From NCBI RefSeq assembly GCF_014649795.1, contig NZ_BMTS01000013.1:62001-126000 (forward strand): DNA of 64,000 nt. The letters run 5' to 3'. The notes under the pieces were generated by a model that did no database searches, was not told where the DNA came from, and saw only the letters and a program-made list of their open reading frames with translations. Position 1 is the stretch's first letter. Each line of letters begins with the position of its first letter. The DNA comes from Streptomyces melanogenes. Its GTDB lineage: Bacteria; Actinomycetota; Actinomycetes; Streptomycetales; Streptomycetaceae. Below, piece after piece: positions 25,079 through 33,515 of this stretch. The position numbers and the translations under genes are program-made.

Positions 25079-25384
25079 TCACCAGAGGTTGGTGAAGTTG
25101 ACCGACACGTTGTCCTGACGGATGGCCGTGAAGGCGGAGCCGTTCACCTGCGCGGTGTTGCTCTGGTTCGAGGCGCCGGAACCCACCGCCTGCTGCTGCG
25201 TGGTGGACGAGTTCCCGTTGTTGTCGTGCCCGACGCCACTCCCGTTGACGGTCGCCACTGCCGCGTTCGATCCGTGGTCCGCGAAGGAGCCGTTGTCCGC
25301 AGCGGCCACCCCCGCGAAGAGCCCCACTGCGAGAGGCAGGGCGGCAACGGCGGCCATGACGCGGGCGGTACGGATGTGTGTCAT
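25079..25384 (-). CDS. Small secreted Asn/Gly/Ser-rich protein of unknown function
   Basis: 101 residues: clear Sec signal peptide (MTHIRTARVMAAVAALPLAV, cleavage near VAAADN) and a mature part of about 72 residues rich in Asn, Gly, Ser, Gln and Val (GSGVGHDNNGNSSTTQQQAV), ending NFTNLW. There are no cysteines, so it is neither a short chaplin with its Cys pair nor a typical enzyme. Composition and size recall amyloid-forming surface proteins of Streptomyces such as rodlins, but I do not recognise the family. ATG at 25384 follows GGAGGA by 6 nt. Long flanking spacers suggest its own regulation. Confidence 0.75.
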   Translation of the reverse strand: MTHIRTARVMAAVAALPLAVGLFAGVAAADNGSFADHGSNAAVATVNGSGVGHDNNGNSSTTQQQAVGSGASNQSNTAQVNGSAFTAIRQDNVSVNFTNLW

Positions 25385-25877
25385 GTCTATTCCTCCAGGA
25401 ACCAGAAGTACGGCTTGTTCCAGGGAAGTTGGCCGACCGCCCCGGACGCTGTTGCGACGTCGCGAGATCAGAGTTGCCCACCGAATCCCCGCCGAACCAG
25501 TCCCATCGACGCCTTTCGCCCGCAAGCGTGAGGACATGTCGATAAACCACTAACACGCCTCCAAAACCCCAGAGCGCTCACGCCGACCCAGATGCACCGC
25601 GTCACACACCGGCTCTCACGGGAGGAGAACCGTTTCAGCGTGTTTTCGGCCAATCTTCCGCGCCACTCTCCTGTCACCGAGGTGACGGACGCCCGTACCT
25701 CGCCTGCCACACACCCACCTCCTGCCCCGCCCGGGCCCGCATCCGCCCGCCCCAGGCCCTCTCATCCGGTCAGCCCGAGCCCCGTCTGCACCCAATCCCA
25801 CCACCCCTCCTCGCGACCTCGCCCCGGCGCGAACCCGAACCGTTTCCCGCTTCCCTTTTTCGAACACTCGTACGAAC
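25385..25877. other. Intergenic region, 493 bp, between divergent genes
   Basis: It should hold the promoters of the small secreted protein (minus) and the PrimPol gene (plus). Visible dyads are GCGACGTCGC (25454-25463) and GTCACC-GA-GGTGAC (25673-25686). The right half is C-rich with scattered repeats. I see no convincing protein gene. Confidence 0.5.
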
Positions 25878-26858
25878 ATGGAAGGCATGGCCACCATCGA
25901 CCGGCATGCCTCCACCCTGGCCCTCGCCCACGCTCTCTCCGTCGCCGAGCGCGGGCTCCCCGTCATTCCGCTGTCCCGTTCGAAGCTCCCAGCGCTGCGC
26001 TCGCCGCACCACGACGAGCCGCAGCCCGCGCTCTGCCGGGGCGAGTGCGGGCTGCCGGGGCACGGGGTGCACGACGCGACCACGGATCCGGCGGCCGTAC
26101 GCGCGCTGTTCGCGGCCGCCCCCTGGGCCACCGGGTACGGCATCGCCTGCGGGCGGCCGCCGCACCACCTCATCGGGATCGACCTGGACACGATGAAGCC
26201 GGTTTCACCGGCAGGGACGGCGGGAGGGCCGTCCGTCCCGCCCCAGCGCGAGCCGGAGGCGGTGCGGCCGTCGCCGCCGTCGCCCTTCATGCCGCTCGCC
26301 GCCGACCCGCCACCGGAGTCCGTGACGGCCCTCCAACACCTGGCGCTGCGGCATCTGTTCACGATCCCGGAGACCGTCGTGGTGATCACACCGAGCGGTG
26401 GGCGGCACATCTGGCTGACCGGTCCGCCCGACCGGGTCGTCCCCAACTCCGCGAGCCGTCTCGCGCCCGGTATCGACGTCCGGGGCGCGGGCGGCTATCT
26501 GGTCGGCCCCGGCTCGCTGACCAGCCACGGCGTCTACCGACTCGCCCCGGGAACGGCCCATCTGGCCCCCGCTCCCTGCCCCGACGCGCTCCTCGACCTG
26601 CTCACGCCCCCGGCGCGCGCCCATCACCCTCGCGCCTCCGGCACAGACCGGGGCCACGGGCTTGTGCAGTTCGTCCTCGCCGCCCACGAGGGCCAGCGCA
26701 ACACCCGCCTCTTCTGGGCCGCCTGCCGCGCCTACGAGAACGGCATCGGCGAAGCCCTGGCCGACCGCCTCACCGCCGCCGCGATCCACACCGGCCTCTC
26801 CGAGCGCGAGGCCCGGGCGACGATCGCCTCGGCGGCACGGCTGACGACGGCGTACTGA
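25878..26858 (+). CDS. Bifunctional DNA primase/polymerase (PrimPol) N-terminal domain protein
   Basis: 326 residues, a stand-alone archaeo-eukaryotic-type primase/polymerase domain (PF09250-like). Features: a cysteine-containing segment LCRGECGLPGHGVHD, candidate catalytic acids in LIGIDLDTM, VVITPSGGRHIWLTG, and GIDVRGAGGYLVGPGS, which matches the conserved DxRxxGGYxxxPGS element. No helicase domain follows, unlike plasmid or phage enzymes. The start is ATG 25878 or 25887; neither has an ideal ribosome site. A bidirectional terminator separates it from tRNA-Ser. Role unknown; priming, repair or a domesticated mobile-element origin are possible. Confidence 0.85.
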   Translation: MEGMATIDRHASTLALAHALSVAERGLPVIPLSRSKLPALRSPHHDEPQPALCRGECGLPGHGVHDATTDPAAVRALFAAAPWATGYGIACGRPPHHLIGIDLDTMKPVSPAGTAGGPSVPPQREPEAVRPSPPSPFMPLAADPPPESVTALQHLALRHLFTIPETVVVITPSGGRHIWLTGPPDRVVPNSASRLAPGIDVRGAGGYLVGPGSLTSHGVYRLAPGTAHLAPAPCPDALLDLLTPPARAHHPRASGTDRGHGLVQFVLAAHEGQRNTRLFWAACRAYENGIGEALADRLTAAAIHTGLSEREARATIASAARLTTAY

Positions 26859-26910
26859 AGGGCGGTTGTACGTACGCAAGGACTACGTAGGGATTCCAGA
26901 GCCACAGATC

Positions 26911-26949
26911 AAAAAGAGGTGCCCCGGACATCCGGGGCACCTCTTTTTT
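26911..26949. terminator. Strong bidirectional terminator between PrimPol gene and tRNA-Ser
   Basis: An A-tract, a long GC-rich perfect stem around a 2-nt loop and a T-tract read as an intrinsic terminator on both strands. It sits 53 nt after the PrimPol stop and 25 nt after the tRNA-Ser 3' end. Confidence 0.92.
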
Positions 26950-26973
26950 CACGGGCCATACGGCCCGTACACG

Positions 26974-27058
26974 CGGTGGGTGTGGGATTTGAACCCACGG
27001 TGACTCGCGCCACGACGGTTTTCAAGACCGTTCCCTTAGGCCGCTCGGGCAACCCACC
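26974..27058 (-). tRNA. tRNA-Ser (anticodon TGA)
   Basis: 85-nt class II tRNA with acceptor arm GGTGGGT/ACCCACC, anticodon stem ACGGT, loop CTTGAAA (anticodon UGA for UCA/UCG), long variable arm and T-arm TGGGTTCAAATCCCA. CCA is not encoded. TAGGCT about 35 bp upstream on the minus strand is a plausible -10 box. Confidence 0.97.
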
Positions 27059-27117
27059 CTCGCCCCGGCCGACCGGCGGCGGGGCTGCTACAGCCTAGCG
27101 GAGGGGGCCTCGTGGTG

Positions 27118-27150
27118 CGGAGGCCCGGCCAAGGGGCGGACGGGCCTCCG
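27118..27150 (-). terminator. Terminator hairpin after the htrA-like gene
   Basis: A 10-bp perfect stem CGGAGGCCCG/CGGGCCTCCG with a 13-nt loop begins 17 nt past the protease stop codon. The U-tract is absent. Confidence 0.6.
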
Positions 27151-27167
27151 TCGCGTTGCCGCGTCGG

Positions 27168-28760
27168 TCAGCTGTCGCCCGTGCGCTCGCCCAGGGTGAC
27201 CGTGACCGTCGCCTCCTTGCCGTCGCGCTTGTACGTGAGCTGGACCTGGTCGCCCGGCTTGTGCGTCCAGATCTCGCTGATCAGGGTCGGGCCGCTGTCG
27301 ATCACCGTGTCGCCGAACTTGGTGATGACGTCGCCGGGCTTGAGGCCCGCCTTGTCCGCCGGCCCGCCCGCGACCACGGCCGCGGTGCCGCCGGACGCCT
27401 GCTGGGAGATCTTGGCGCCCTGGCCCTTCTCGTCCATGGCGACGGTCGCCCCGATCACCGGGTAGACCGGCTTGCCGGTCTTGATGAGCTGCTCCGCCAC
27501 GTTCTTCGCCTGGTTGACCGGGATCGCGAAGCCCAGGCCGATCGAGCCCGCCTGCGACTGGCCGAAGCCGCCGCTGCCGGCCGACTGGATGGCCGAGTTG
27601 ATGCCGATGACCGCGCCGCGCGAATCGAGCAGCGGGCCGCCCGAGTTGCCCGGGTTGATGGAGGCGTCGGTCTGCAGGGCGCTCATGTACGACGCCTTGG
27701 AGTTGGCGCCGTCGCTCGACGACACCGGGCGGTTCTTGGCGCTGATGATGCCCGTGGTGACCGTGTTGGAGAGCCCGAAGGGCGCGCCGATCGCGATCGT
27801 CGAGTCGCCTACGGCGACCTGGTCCGAGTTGCCGAGGGCGAGCGGAACCAGGTTGGACGGGGCGCTCTTGAGCTTGATGACGGCCACGTCGTAGCCCTGT
27901 GCCCGGCCGACCACCTCGGCGTCGTACTTCTTGCCGTTGGAGAACGTCGCCGTCAGCCTGCCGCTGTTGGCGGCGGAGGCCACCACGTGGTTGTTGGTGA
28001 CGATGTGGCCCTCGCGGTCGTAGACGAAGCCGGTGCCGGTGCCGCCCTCGCCGTCGCTGCCCTCCGCCTGGATCGTCACGACGCTCGGCAGCGCCTTCGC
28101 GGCGACCGCCGCGACCGTGCCCGGGTCGCGCTTGAAGTCCTTCGGGGTGTCGGACGCCGAGACCGTGGTGGAGCCGCCGGAGCTGTCCTCGCGGTCCGCC
28201 GCCCAGTAGCCGATGGCACCGCCGACGCCGCCCGCGACCAGCGCGGCCACCAGGACGGCCGCGGCCAGGCCGCCGCGACGGCGCGGGCGCTGCGGCTCGG
28301 GCACGGGCGCGCCCCAGACCGGGCCGCCGCCTCCGCCGCCGTACGCGGGCAGCGCAGGCGGGGGCGTCGGCCAGCCGCCGACGGGCGCCTGCGCGTGCGT
28401 GACGGGCGCCCCGCCGTACGGATCGGCGTGCACCGGGCCGCCGGGCAGCGGCGCGGTGACGGGCTCGTGCGCCTCGGGCGCGGGCTGGTGGTGCGTGGAG
28501 GCCGTCTCCTGTACGGAGGCCGACTCCGACCCACTCGCCGCCTCCGGAGCGGCCGTCGGCTCCGGCGTCGCGTGCGTGGCCGGAGGCTCGGCCGTCAGGG
28601 ACTTGGCCGTCGCCTCGGCCTGCGGAGCGGCGGGCTCGGCCGCCGGGGCCGGCGCCGCGGCCTCCTCAGACGTCACGGGAGGGGCGGGAGGCGCGGGCGG
28701 TGCTGACGACGGGGCAGGCGGGACGGCCGGGACCGCGGTGCCCTCGTTCTCGGTGCTCAC
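27168..28760 (-). CDS. HtrA/DegP-like membrane-anchored serine protease with PDZ domain
   Basis: 530 residues. A Pro/Ala-rich cytoplasmic N-terminus of about 170 residues precedes one TM helix (GGLAAAVLVAALVAGGVGG), then an extracytoplasmic trypsin-like domain. The catalytic triad is His in IVTNNHVV, Asp in GYDVAVIKL and Ser in NPGNSGGPL. A C-terminal PDZ domain follows (GGPADKAGLKPGDVITKFGD). It degrades or refolds damaged envelope proteins. GTG at 28760 follows GAGGAGAG; a frame to 28865 lacks support. It is monocistronic with its own terminator, and divergent from the phosphodiesterase gene. Confidence 0.93.
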   Translation of the reverse strand: MSTENEGTAVPAVPPAPSSAPPAPPAPPVTSEEAAAPAPAAEPAAPQAEATAKSLTAEPPATHATPEPTAAPEAASGSESASVQETASTHHQPAPEAHEPVTAPLPGGPVHADPYGGAPVTHAQAPVGGWPTPPPALPAYGGGGGGPVWGAPVPEPQRPRRRGGLAAAVLVAALVAGGVGGAIGYWAADREDSSGGSTTVSASDTPKDFKRDPGTVAAVAAKALPSVVTIQAEGSDGEGGTGTGFVYDREGHIVTNNHVVASAANSGRLTATFSNGKKYDAEVVGRAQGYDVAVIKLKSAPSNLVPLALGNSDQVAVGDSTIAIGAPFGLSNTVTTGIISAKNRPVSSSDGANSKASYMSALQTDASINPGNSGGPLLDSRGAVIGINSAIQSAGSGGFGQSQAGSIGLGFAIPVNQAKNVAEQLIKTGKPVYPVIGATVAMDEKGQGAKISQQASGGTAAVVAGGPADKAGLKPGDVITKFGDTVIDSGPTLISEIWTHKPGDQVQLTYKRDGKEATVTVTLGERTGDS

Positions 28761-29012
28761 AGCTCTCTCTCCTCGGTTCCACTCAGTCTCGGGGTCGGTA
28801 TGTTTCGACTTGGGGACGCGACACCGACCATGGTGCGTCAGGGGTCCGACAATCGCGTATCGCACGGTGCGGACGTGTGCACATGTCAGGGCTCAGCTTT
28901 TCCCACAAGCTGTCAGGCCACTGTAAGCAGGAGCTGTGTATTCGTGCTCCCGGCGACCGGGCGCCCACCCGCAAGCCGCCCTTCACCCCCTCCGCAGTGG
29001 CACGATGACGCG

Positions 29013-29840
29013 GTGACCCAAGCACGGCAGCACGACAGTCATACGCCCCACCGGGCCTCCATCCAGGTGGTCGCCCACCGCGGCGCCTCCGAGGACGCGC
29101 CCGAGCACACCCTCGCCGCGTACGTGAAGGCCATCGAGGACGGCGCGGACGCCCTCGAATGCGACGTCCGGCTCACCGCCGACGGCCATCTCGTCTGCGT
29201 CCACGACCGCCGCGTCAACCGCACCTCCAACGGCCGCGGCGCCGTCTCCGCCCTGGAGCTCTCCGAGCTCTCTGCGCTCGACTTCGGCTCCTGGAAGGAC
29301 AGCGAGGAGAGCCCGGACTGGGGCGACCCGTCCTTCACCTCCGTCCTCACCCTCGAACGGCTTCTGGAGCTCGTCGCGGACGCGGGCCGCCGCATCGAGC
29401 TGGCCATCGAGACCAAGCACCCCACCCGCTGGGCCGGGCAGGTAGAGGACCGGCTGCTGCACCTGCTCAAGCGGTTCGGCCTGACCGAGCCGCCGCCGGC
29501 CGGCGAGACCTCGCCCGTACGCATCATGAGCTTCTCCGCGCGCTCCCTGCACCGCGTCGCCGCGGCCGCGCCGGACATCCCGACCGTCTATCTGATGCAG
29601 TTCCTGTCGCCCCGGCTGCGCGACGGACGGCTGCCCGCGGGCGCCCGGATCGCGGGCCCCGGCATGCGGATCGTCCGCAATCACCCCGGCTACATCGACC
29701 GGTTGCACGCGGCGGGCCACCAGGTCCACGTCTGGACGGTGAACGAGCCGGAGGACGTCGAACTGTGCGTACGCCTAGGGGTCGAGGCCATCATCACCAA
29801 CCGCCCGAAGCAGGTTCTGCACCAGTTGGGACGCCTGTAA
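29013..29840 (+). CDS. Glycerophosphodiester phosphodiesterase
   Basis: 275-residue cytoplasmic GDPD enzyme, TIM-barrel fold, hydrolysing glycerophosphodiesters to glycerol-3-phosphate and an alcohol. Catalytic motifs: VAHRGASEDAPEHTLAAY (two key His/Arg residues), ALECDVRLTADGHLVCVHD (metal ligands and second catalytic His), and near the C-terminus VHVWTVNEPEDV. No signal peptide is seen, in contrast to periplasmic GlpQ. GTG at 29013 is chosen from family alignment; the longer frame to 28800 crosses the promoter region. Confidence 0.9.
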   Translation: MTQARQHDSHTPHRASIQVVAHRGASEDAPEHTLAAYVKAIEDGADALECDVRLTADGHLVCVHDRRVNRTSNGRGAVSALELSELSALDFGSWKDSEESPDWGDPSFTSVLTLERLLELVADAGRRIELAIETKHPTRWAGQVEDRLLHLLKRFGLTEPPPAGETSPVRIMSFSARSLHRVAAAAPDIPTVYLMQFLSPRLRDGRLPAGARIAGPGMRIVRNHPGYIDRLHAAGHQVHVWTVNEPEDVELCVRLGVEAIITNRPKQVLHQLGRL

Positions 29841-29894
29841 GGACATCCTTGAGGCCTCTCGGAGTGCCGCTTGCGTAGTCGTCCTCCCCACTCG

Positions 29895-29917
29895 TGTCAC
29901 CAGTAATACTGGTGACA
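29895..29917. promoter_or_regulatory. 23-bp perfect palindrome upstream of the RsbW-like gene
   Basis: TGTCACCAGTA-A-TACTGGTGACA has 11-bp arms around a single central base. It lies 54 bp after the GDPD stop and 130 bp before the RsbW-like GTG. The AT-rich centre and lack of a U-tract argue for a dimeric-regulator operator rather than a terminator. Confidence 0.6.
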
Positions 29918-30046
29918 GGGAGTGCACCGGCGCGTTCGGTCCGTATTCGATCGTTACGAGTGCGTCACCGGACGCCGGTTGGCCGGTTTCCGGTCCAGTC
30001 CATTGGGGCATCCACACCGTGGCGTGGGGTGAAGGAGGTCTCGGGG

Positions 30047-30595
30047 GTGGCGTTGGTGGTGGCACAGGAGGTGCCCACGTCGTCGAGCATGGCCGTGCCC
30101 CACGGCCCTGCGGGCGTGGGCAAGGCAAGACACCGGATGCGAGAGCAACTGCTCGGCAGCGGGGTGTCCGAGCCGGTCGTGGACGATGCCGTACTGGTCC
30201 TGTCCGAACTGCTCAGCAATGCCTGCCGGCACGGCAGACCGCTGGGGCGCGCGGACGTGGGCGACGGGGACGTGCGGGCCGCCTGGCGCATCGACAAGGC
30301 GGGCCGGCTGACGGTCGAGGTGACCGACGGCGGCGGCCCGACCCGTCCGATTCCGGCCACGCCCTCGGTCACCGCGCGCGGGGGGCGCGGTCTGAACATC
30401 ATCAGCGCGCTCGCCCAGGACTGGGGCGTACGGGACAGCGCGTCCGGCGAGGTGACCGTCTGGGTGATCATCACCGCCGGGTACGACCGCGCCCAGGGCC
30501 GCGAGAACGGCCGCGGGCCCGCCCCGGACGACTTCGTCGCGCGCGTGGCGATGCCGGGCCTGGAGTTCGCGGACGTCTTCGACGACCTGGACTGA
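30047..30595 (+). CDS. RsbW/SpoIIAB-like ATP-binding (HATPase_c_2) regulatory protein
   Basis: 182 residues with one GHKL ATPase domain: N box ELLSNACRHGRP, G1 box VTDGGGPTRP and G2 box RGGRGLNIISAL. Streptomyces has dozens of such proteins; studied ones act as anti-sigma factors or protein kinases of STAS anti-anti-sigma partners. GTG at 30047 follows GGAGG by 8 nt. Its C-terminal extension of about 45 residues (GRENGRGPAPDDF) is unusual for the family. No STAS gene is adjacent. Confidence 0.88.
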   Translation: MALVVAQEVPTSSSMAVPHGPAGVGKARHRMREQLLGSGVSEPVVDDAVLVLSELLSNACRHGRPLGRADVGDGDVRAAWRIDKAGRLTVEVTDGGGPTRPIPATPSVTARGGRGLNIISALAQDWGVRDSASGEVTVWVIITAGYDRAQGRENGRGPAPDDFVARVAMPGLEFADVFDDLD

Positions 30596-30774
30596 GCCCG
30601 GGACGCCGTCGGGGCCCCGGCAGCGCAGCCACCCGTAGGACCCGGCCCTCACCTCCGTACGCGGACCGCACCGTGCGACTTGTACCGAGCCGTACGCCGG
30701 TTGCCGACCCGTACGACTAGGCTCGCGCCCGACACAGCGACACCGCACCACCGCAGTCGGGAGAGAGCCACACC

Positions 30775-31740
30775 ATGGCCAAGAAGCGCCCCCAGACGAA
30801 GGCCGCCGCGCCGCAGCTCAAGGACGGGGAGGTGCCGGTCGTCGGGGCCCGTGAGCCCTGCCCGTGCGGCTCCGGCCGCCGCTACAAGGCCTGCCACGGC
30901 CGGGCCGCCTCGCACGCCGTGACCGAGCTGGTCCAGCGCCCGTTCGAGGGCCTGGCGGGCGAGTGCGACTGGGTCGCGCTGCGCGAGCTGGTCCCCGCCG
31001 CGACCGTCGAACTCACCCTCAAGGACGGGCTGCCCGAGGGCGTGCCGTCGGTGACGCTCGCGACCGTCCTGCCAATGGCGTGGCCCGCGCTGCGCCGCGA
31101 CGACGGCTCGGTGCTGCTCGGCCTGCAGAACGACACGCCGTCCGGCGACATCAGCCGCGACCTGGCGGACACGCTCACGCGCGCGTTGACGGCGGAGCCG
31201 GGCACGCCGGTCGCCGCCCAGCGCGTCGACCCGCAGGGCCCGCGCCTCCAGGACCTGCTGGACCCGGCCGCCGCGTTCGAGCCCGCCGTGCACAGCGGGT
31301 TCGAGTTCTGGGTGCCGGACTCGGAGAACGCCACCCCGGAGGTGTCCGCCTCCCTGGAGCGCGCCAACGCGGCCGCGATCCCGACCGTACGGCTCACGTC
31401 GGTCGACTCGTCCTACTGGTGCGAGACGCCCGACAAGAACCACCTCCGGTGGGTCATGCCGCACGAGGAGGAGCGCCTTCTGGACGCGCTCGCCCGGCTG
31501 CACGCGGCCGGCACCTCCTCGCTCGGCGAGGGCACCCGGCTCGTCGGCTCGTTCCGGGCGCACGGTCTGACCGTTCCGGTCTGGGACCTGCCGAGCGCGA
31601 TGACGGCCGAGGAGTGCGAGAAGCCCGCCGCCGCGTTCGCGGAGCGGCTCGCGACGGCGCTGGCGGACGAGTCGCCGCTCACGCCGGAGGAGCGCAGGGC
31701 GCGCGGCGGTCTCACCAACCGCCAGGTGACCTTGAGCTGA
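30775..31740 (+). CDS. SEC-C motif / DUF5926 family protein
   Basis: 321 residues. A Lys-rich N-terminus (MAKKRPQTKAAAPQLKDG) leads to a SEC-C zinc motif REPCPCGSGRRYKACHG at about 27-43, as in the C-terminus of SecA and its relatives. The rest is a conserved actinobacterial domain (DUF5926) with no known activity. ATG at 30775 follows GGGAGAG. It is a monocistron. A SecA- or ribosome-associated role is possible from the SEC-C motif, but that is inference. Confidence 0.83.
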   Translation: MAKKRPQTKAAAPQLKDGEVPVVGAREPCPCGSGRRYKACHGRAASHAVTELVQRPFEGLAGECDWVALRELVPAATVELTLKDGLPEGVPSVTLATVLPMAWPALRRDDGSVLLGLQNDTPSGDISRDLADTLTRALTAEPGTPVAAQRVDPQGPRLQDLLDPAAAFEPAVHSGFEFWVPDSENATPEVSASLERANAAAIPTVRLTSVDSSYWCETPDKNHLRWVMPHEEERLLDALARLHAAGTSSLGEGTRLVGSFRAHGLTVPVWDLPSAMTAEECEKPAAAFAERLATALADESPLTPEERRARGGLTNRQVTLS

Positions 31741-31865
31741 GCGTGACCATTCCTGTCACGGGACAGGTGACCCGCGTCACAACTCCCGGTAGTCGCAGAT
31801 AAATCGGTGTCCGAATAACCGAGATCGAATTTGCGAATGACAGATCTCTTGTTACCGTTCTAAGA

Positions 31866-31905
31866 GCCCGGTCGCTGGTGCATCCCCCGTCGCCAGCGAT
31901 CGGGC
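31866..31905. terminator. Hairpin between convergent genes, candidate terminator or small RNA
   Basis: 13-bp stem (31866-31878 with 31893-31905, one G-U pair) and a 14-nt loop. An AT-rich stretch precedes it with TTGCGA-N16-TACCGT, a possible plus-strand promoter. It may end DUF5926 transcription, or be the terminator of a very short RNA. Confidence 0.5.
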
Positions 31906-31958
31906 CCTTCCATTTCCTCTTCCGGTTCGCCGCCCGCGCCCACGTGGCCGTTTGCCTC

Positions 31959-32639
31959 TCAACGAGCCGCGTCCGCCGCCGAGTTGAGCGCCGCACCGTC
32001 GGCCGCATTGGACCCGGAGCGCAGCAGCAGAGGCGCCTCATCGCCCGTTCCGGCGAACTCCGCGACCGCCGAGTACGCGCCAGGTTTTCCCCTCGCGGGC
32101 TCTCTCGGCGTCTCGCACACTCCCGGTTGATCTCCCGCACCGACAGCGCAGTTCGTCTGTACGGTGTGGCCGCCCGGACCCATCAGTGTGAGCACCGAGC
32201 GCAACCGTCCGCCAGTGGCATTGCGGTAGTAGGTGCGCGCCCAGGCGTCGTGCCCCTCGGTCAGCACACAGGTCTGCGCCTCGACGCCGTCGGGCGAGAC
32301 GAGTTCGGGCCCGCAGTGGGCGGCCGGCTCGACGGGCACATCGCCCACGCGCGCGTGGGGGACGTGCTTCGCGTCATCCGGTACGGAGTCGCCCGGTACG
32401 GAATCGGCTCCGCCGGAACCAGGCCCACCGGATTCGGGCCGCACGGAATCCGCCCCCGCCGCATGCTCTCCCACGGAGTCCGCCGCCTCGGCAAGACCGG
32501 GATCCGTCCGGGCGGGATCGCCGCCCGCGGACTCGGCCCCCGTCGGCTCCGGCTCTTCGGCCGGTCCGGCCGAAGCCGCCAGCGGCAGCAGCACCGTGAA
32601 CACCACCACGGCCCCGATACCGATCATGCGGAGGTTCAC
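31959..32639 (-). CDS. Secreted protein of unknown function
   Basis: 226 residues: Sec signal peptide (MIGIGAVVVFTVLLPLAAS) followed by an acidic, Pro/Gly/Ser-rich low-complexity stretch to about residue 95. A small domain with four cysteines follows (AAHCGPEL, AQTCVLTE, QTNCAVG, GVCETP), probably two disulfides. No family is recognised. GTG at 32639 is used; ATG at 32627 is a possible alternative. It is convergent with DUF5926. An 8-bp inverted repeat, GGCCCACC/GGTGGGCC (32643-32677), overlaps its promoter. Confidence 0.75.
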   Translation of the reverse strand: MNLRMIGIGAVVVFTVLLPLAASAGPAEEPEPTGAESAGGDPARTDPGLAEAADSVGEHAAGADSVRPESGGPGSGGADSVPGDSVPDDAKHVPHARVGDVPVEPAAHCGPELVSPDGVEAQTCVLTEGHDAWARTYYRNATGGRLRSVLTLMGPGGHTVQTNCAVGAGDQPGVCETPREPARGKPGAYSAVAEFAGTGDEAPLLLRSGSNAADGAALNSAADAAR

Positions 32640-32689
32640 GGCGGCCCACCCATCCCATGGAATTCCTGCGGTGGGCCGAAGATAGCGAC

Positions 32690-32727
32690 GGAAACCGGGC
32701 GCCCGGTGATCCGCGCGCCCGTTTCCC
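32690..32727 (-). terminator. Imperfect hairpin downstream of the PrimPol-like gene
   Basis: GGAAACCGGGCG pairs with CGCCCGTTTCC with one bulge; the CCGGGCGCCCGG core is itself palindromic. It lies about 105 nt past the stop of the minus-strand gene, so assignment as its terminator is tentative. Confidence 0.35.
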
Positions 32728-32831
32728 GTACAAGTGGGGCGCTCTCACACCCGAACGAGTGACACCGGGTTCCGGCGGGAACTCGGCGCCCGCCCCGTTC
32801 GCTGACCAAGTACGCGGCCGGGGCACCAGCC

Positions 32832-33515
32832 TCAGTACGCGAGCCGGGACCCGCCGTCCGGTGCGCTGGTCGACGCCGCGACCAGCGCGTCCACCACCGC
32901 CTCCACATCCGGCAGCCAGGGCCTGGCCGACCCCGGCAGCGGAGCCCGCTCCCAGCGCACCTGCCCCGTGCCCGTCTCGGACGGGGGCAGCACCAGATAC
33001 CCACCCTCTCCGTGGAAGCGGAGCGAACTCGGCACCCAGTCCTTGGAGTAGAGGAGGTCACCCAGACGTTCCATCGAGTACGGAGCCACCAGCAGCGACC
33101 ACCGGGTGGGCGTCGCCACCACGGGGCCGAGCCGGATGCCCATCTCGTCGAGCACCACGAGCGCCCGCGCCCCGGCGACCGCCGGGAGGCTCACCGCGCA
33201 CGGCGCCGTGCCGCCCGTCGCGAGGAGCACGGGGGCGGCCGGGCGGTTGGTCCACCACCAGCGCACCAGGCGTTCGTCGGTCGAGGCCGCGAGGAGCCCC
33301 GGGTCGAAGGGGTGCGCCCCCGGGACGGCGCAATCGGGGTCGGGACAGGCACAGCCGCGGCCCCGGTCACCGCGGCCGCCGGCCGCCTTGAGTCCCACAC
33401 CTGGGAGTACGGGCCATTTCCACTCGGTCGCGCAGGTCAGCGCGGCGCCAAGCTGAGCAGCCCTTTCACTGCGCCGGAACCGGAGCCTGCGTCGCCTTCC
33501 GAGGATCTCGCGCAT
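32832..33515 (-). CDS. Degenerate PrimPol-like (DNA primase/polymerase N-terminal-like) protein
   Basis: 227 residues beginning MREILGRRRRLRFRR. A zinc-type element GCACPDPDCAVPGAHP at about 60-75 and RWWWTNRPAAPVLLATGG match the start of bifunctional DNA primase/polymerase domains. The stretch expected to carry the catalytic DxD reads PCAVSLPAVAGAR, so the acids are missing. GGYLVLPPSE near residue 185 corresponds to the conserved GGYxxxPGS element. It is probably inactive as a polymerase and may bind nucleic acid or nucleotide. ATG at 33515 is favoured over the frame start at 33557. Confidence 0.72.
   Translation of the reverse strand: MREILGRRRRLRFRRSERAAQLGAALTCATEWKWPVLPGVGLKAAGGRGDRGRGCACPDPDCAVPGAHPFDPGLLAASTDERLVRWWWTNRPAAPVLLATGGTAPCAVSLPAVAGARALVVLDEMGIRLGPVVATPTRWSLLVAPYSMERLGDLLYSKDWVPSSLRFHGEGGYLVLPPSETGTGQVRWERAPLPGSARPWLPDVEAVVDALVAASTSAPDGGSRLAY

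Noticed and set aside
25878..26858. PrimPol gene as part of an integrated plasmid or phage
   Set aside because: No helicase, integrase, replication initiator or structural genes are nearby; base composition matches the neighbours.
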